Below, one piece after another: positions 61,687-64,000 of a DNA stretch of 64,000 nt. Positions within the stretch are counted from its first letter, which is position 1. Each line of letters starts with the position of its first letter. The position numbers were made by a program, and so were the translations under genes. Location: NCBI GenBank assembly GCA_023212695.1, contig JALCCG010000014.1, forward strand, positions 62,001 to 126,000, read 5' to 3'. The DNA is from Sporisorium sorghi (taxonomy: Eukaryota; Basidiomycota; Ustilaginomycetes; Ustilaginales; Ustilaginaceae). The notes beneath the pieces were generated by a model, which worked only from the letters and a program-made list of their open reading frames with translations, did not search any database and had not been told where the DNA came from.

Positions 61687-61720
61687 ATTATAACCACAGG
61701 ATGGATTCGCTGTACGCTTT
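61687..61720 (-). promoter_or_regulatory. adaA promoter with an Ada-box-like element
   Basis: On the minus strand AAAGCGTA (61720-61713) matches the E. coli Ada box AAAGCGCA at 7 of 8 bases. It lies 20 bases upstream of a TATAAT -10 (61692-61687), with no good -35, as expected for an Ada-activated promoter. Confidence 0.5.
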
Positions 61721-61812
61721 TTGGAATAGAAGAGCAAGATAACAAAATTATACGATCCGCATTTATGTTACAACTAGTATAGATAATCTTATGAACGAAA
61801 GGAACCGTGAAC

Positions 61813-62772
61813 ATGCGAGATTCAAAACCTATGCCAAGCGGCACAATTCCTGCGCACAGCTGGGAGGATCTTCAGCATTCGTTAAAGCTGCACGTGCCGA
61901 AGGAATTCAGTTTTACCGAGAACCTCCATTATTTGCAGAGATCGCCAAACGAATGTCTCTATCATATTCAACATGACGCGATATACAGAGCGCTTTCTCT
62001 CGATTCAGGGATGGTGGTCATTGAAGTTACCGAGCTGCCTCAAGAACAGGCTATCCTTGTAAGGTTTCTGGGCGATACTGCCCCAACGGAATGGAGCAAG
62101 CGTGCGGAAGTGGCGATTTATGTCCGGGACTGGTTTGATCTGAACACCGATCTGGTTCCCTTCTACGCCATGGCACAGAAGGATCCTCTGCTCAGTCGAG
62201 CCCTTCATTCCTTCTATGGACTGCGCAACATGGGCATCCCCGACCTGTTCGAGGCGCTGTGTTGGGGTATTCTGGGACAGCAGATTAACCTGACTTATGC
62301 TTATACGTTAAAAAGACGATTCGTCGAGGCTTTTGGCCGCCGCGTGGAATGTGAAGGAGAGATTTACTGGTTATTCCCCCGGCCCGAGGACATTGCACAT
62401 CTAAACGTGCAGGACCTGGAGGGGCTCCGTATGACCGTGAAAAAATGCGAGTACCTCATCGGGGTGGCACAGCTTATGGCGGAAGGAGAATTGACGAAAG
62501 AGCAGCTGCTTGATACGAATAGCTTAAAAGAAGCGGAGAAACAACTTGTAAGCATTCGCGGCATCGGTCCGTGGACGGCCAACTATGTGCTGATGCGCTG
62601 CCTCCGGATGCCCGCGGCATTCCCCATCGACGATGTCGGGCTGCACAATGCCATCAAACATCTGCTGGGTTCGGAGAAGAAACCGACAAAGAAGGAGATT
62701 CTGGCACTATCGGCAGCATGGGCGAATTGGGAATCCTACGCTACCTTTTACCTCTGGAGGTTTCTCTATTAA
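61813..62772 (+). CDS. alkA: DNA-3-methyladenine glycosylase II
   Basis: 319 residues. The helix-hairpin-helix GPD motif is SIRGIGPWTANYVLMRC and the catalytic Asp is in FPIDDVGL (about residues 260-285). GLRNMGIPDLFEALCWGILGQQ is the conserved helical core. It excises alkylated purines. I use the ATG at 61813 (AAAGGA nine bases upstream) rather than the GTG at 61807. It is divergent from adaA across 146 bases and likely shares its control. Confidence 0.9.
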   Translation: MRDSKPMPSGTIPAHSWEDLQHSLKLHVPKEFSFTENLHYLQRSPNECLYHIQHDAIYRALSLDSGMVVIEVTELPQEQAILVRFLGDTAPTEWSKRAEVAIYVRDWFDLNTDLVPFYAMAQKDPLLSRALHSFYGLRNMGIPDLFEALCWGILGQQINLTYAYTLKRRFVEAFGRRVECEGEIYWLFPRPEDIAHLNVQDLEGLRMTVKKCEYLIGVAQLMAEGELTKEQLLDTNSLKEAEKQLVSIRGIGPWTANYVLMRCLRMPAAFPIDDVGLHNAIKHLLGSEKKPTKKEILALSAAWANWESYATFYLWRFLY

Positions 62773-62784
62773 TCGCAGATAGAA

Positions 62785-62835
62785 AAAGGGATATCTCCCA
62801 CAACTGCGGCGCAGTCTGTAAGGAGACATCCCTTT
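62785..62835. terminator. Convergent bidirectional terminator
   Basis: 62785-62798 pairs with 62822-62835 (one mismatch), with an inner ACTGC/GCAGT hairpin. An A run stands on one side and T on the other. It separates alkA from the convergent secreted-protein gene. Confidence 0.8.
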
Positions 62836-62862
62836 CTTAGCGATGATTTCTATCTAGAATAC

Positions 62863-63342
62863 CTATTCGATGAAATATAATTTGCCGTCAACCTCAAGCG
62901 AGATCGCGGATTGTGCCAGATCGTACTTCAGCTTTTTGGCATAATCCACCACTTGATTGAGCGAATCCTTGTCGAGCTTTTCGGCAAAAGCATACACAAT
63001 CGTAACCTTTTCCTTGATCAGGGTTTTATTGTTGTCCACCCATGCGCCTTCACCCGGAATCGCGGTAGCACCGCCAAACCAACCGGACAGTTTCGTCAAG
63101 GTCTGATCAACAAACTTCTGATGTGCCGCATCTGTAATCGGAATGTCCCCTTTCACGGTGGAAGGGACATAAATTTTCACCACATGATCCAGATGGAATT
63201 GATCGTTCAGGGCACTTTGTGTAATGGCAGTAGCCGTCGGGTTCCCCTCCGCACTGAAAGACTGCTGAACCGGTACCACGATAAGCGTTAACAACAACGC
63301 TGCAGCGAATGCAATAAGCCAACCTTTTCTCTTCATCTTCAT
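62863..63342 (-). CDS. Secreted or surface protein of unknown function
   Basis: 159 residues from the ATG at 63342 (a second ATG two codons later is also well placed after GAGGAG). A signal peptide or single anchor is clear (KMKRKGWLIAFAAALLLTLI, possible cleavage after QQSFSA). The mature part contains HVVKIYVPSTVKGDIPI, TKLSGWFGGATAIPGEGAWV and KVTIVYAFAEKLDKDSL. These suggest a small alpha/beta domain resembling DUF3574-type proteins, a weak resemblance. Nothing else is known. Confidence 0.7.
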   Translation of the reverse strand: MKMKRKGWLIAFAAALLLTLIVVPVQQSFSAEGNPTATAITQSALNDQFHLDHVVKIYVPSTVKGDIPITDAAHQKFVDQTLTKLSGWFGGATAIPGEGAWVDNNKTLIKEKVTIVYAFAEKLDKDSLNQVVDYAKKLKYDLAQSAISLEVDGKLYFIE

Positions 63343-63569
63343 TTCTCCTCTATGTATGGTCTCGTTCTCCCCGCACGAACCGCTGGCAACCTTTCCTATG
63401 CTGGCCGCCAACCGGACGGTGCAAACTAGCACATATTATATAATGGACTTAACCTGCCAGCTATGGGGCATACGGATTATATTATGCGGATTCATGCAAA
63501 AAAGCCGATATTCCCGATGTAAAAACTCAGGAAAATCGACTTTATGCTGAAACAGAGCTTATTCTACCG

Positions 63570-64000
63570 TTATTTGATCGTACCGATCCAGGATAAACTC
63601 TCCACCGATCGATGATCCATACTGCCATTTAGGATAGCCTGAACGTCATCTAGTGTTTCTAGCAGCGATACCCGCTCGCCCTGTAATCTGGTATATGCTT
63701 CCGCAACGTAAAAAGGCTGCGTAAGATAGGCTTCCAGCCGTTCTCCCCGCTCATATACTTCCGTCTCGGATGCCGGAATGGCTTGCAGGCCTCGCACTTG
63801 AACCAGCGAACGCAGCTCACGGTAACGCCGCAGCAGTTTCTGGGCACGCTGCTGAACCGACAGGTGATGCTGATCCAGATGGACTCCTTCCAATACGGAA
63901 GATGTGGAGTATAACGGATTTACGGCCGGAAACATATGTCTGGCAGCCAGGTCCGCATCAAAATACCACAGCGTCTCCAGGGGACCGTAAGGCAAATCCT
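63570..64000 (-). CDS. 3' part of a divergent F1-ATPase beta-subunit-like gene
   Basis: About 143 codons are visible; the frame is open to the window edge. The sequence follows the C-terminal part of ATP synthase beta: MFPAVNPLYSTSS, RYRELRSLVQVRGL, RGERLEAYLTQPFYVAEAYT, SLLETLDDVQAILNG. It is clearly not the housekeeping AtpD. The DELSDEDKL motif is replaced, the conserved STSR reads STSS, and PLETLWYFDADLAARH replaces the usual APATTFAHLDA-type strand. It may be a paralogue such as an N-ATPase-type or degenerate beta subunit. The genes beyond the window would decide. Confidence 0.7.
   Translation of the reverse strand, partial: DLPYGPLETLWYFDADLAARHMFPAVNPLYSTSSVLEGVHLDQHHLSVQQRAQKLLRRYRELRSLVQVRGLQAIPASETEVYERGERLEAYLTQPFYVAEAYTRLQGERVSLLETLDDVQAILNGSMDHRSVESLSWIGTIK

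Overview
The window looks like a chromosomal segment of a spore-forming Firmicute, most probably a Paenibacillus or close relative. The evidence is moderate GC, consensus AGGAGG ribosome binding sites, frequent GTG/TTG starts, and Bacillales-specific genes: cdaS, bshB2-yojF, yeeN, cysJI, adaA with a partner methyltransferase, and a huge spore-type collagen-like protein. I see no rRNA, tRNA, CRISPR array, insertion sequence or prophage.

Layout. 1-9.2 kb: end of a secreted protein gene, yeeN, an MFS exporter, the cysJI sulfite reductase operon, the c-di-AMP synthase cdaS, the bacillithiol genes bshB2-yojF and a DUF523 gene. 9.3-14.1 kb: AraC regulators and an operon of two Gfo/Idh/MocA dehydrogenases around an AraC/cupin regulator, then a YfiT/DinB-type gene. 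14.3-22.8 kb: one gene for a roughly 2800-residue Gly-X-Thr collagen-like protein behind a perfect sigma-K type -10. 23-25.3 kb: two decayed divergent genes (aldo/keto reductase, MocR regulator). 26-28.6 kb: an operon of a glycolipid-type glycosyltransferase between two VTT/DedA membrane proteins. 28.9-36.6 kb: HAD phosphatases, GNAT acetyltransferases, GrpB, small membrane proteins and a frameshifted phosphoesterase.

36.7-39.6 kb carries a cluster whose order resembles mauF-E-D-A of methylamine dehydrogenase operons. It has a 12-cysteine MauA-like protein but no recognisable heavy chain or MauG. 39.8-42.7 kb is a DUF418 / histidine kinase / response regulator operon. 42.9-47.1 kb is a CstA-type transporter next to a LytS/LytTR pair. 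47.3-50.6 kb groups a condensation-like acyltransferase, DUF6320 and YkoP-like genes. 50.8-55.5 kb holds a TetR-controlled cytochrome P450 and a large secreted TIM-barrel protein.

55.9-57.5 kb holds a phosphotransferase behind a leader that looks like a ribosome-mediated attenuator: an 11-codon peptide, mutually exclusive stems and two intrinsic terminators. 57.7-62.8 kb continues with YdcF, an SPL-type radical SAM protein and an adaptive-response locus (adaA, a methyltransferase, a predicted nucleic-acid 2OG-Fe(II) oxygenase, divergent alkA). The right end is a secreted unknown and the 3' part of a divergent F1-ATPase beta-like gene.

At least five genes are interrupted by stops, frameshifts or deletions, which suggests ongoing decay of accessory functions or, for the single-base cases, possible assembly errors. 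The phosphotransferase attenuator and the mau-like cluster are the best candidates for something undescribed.
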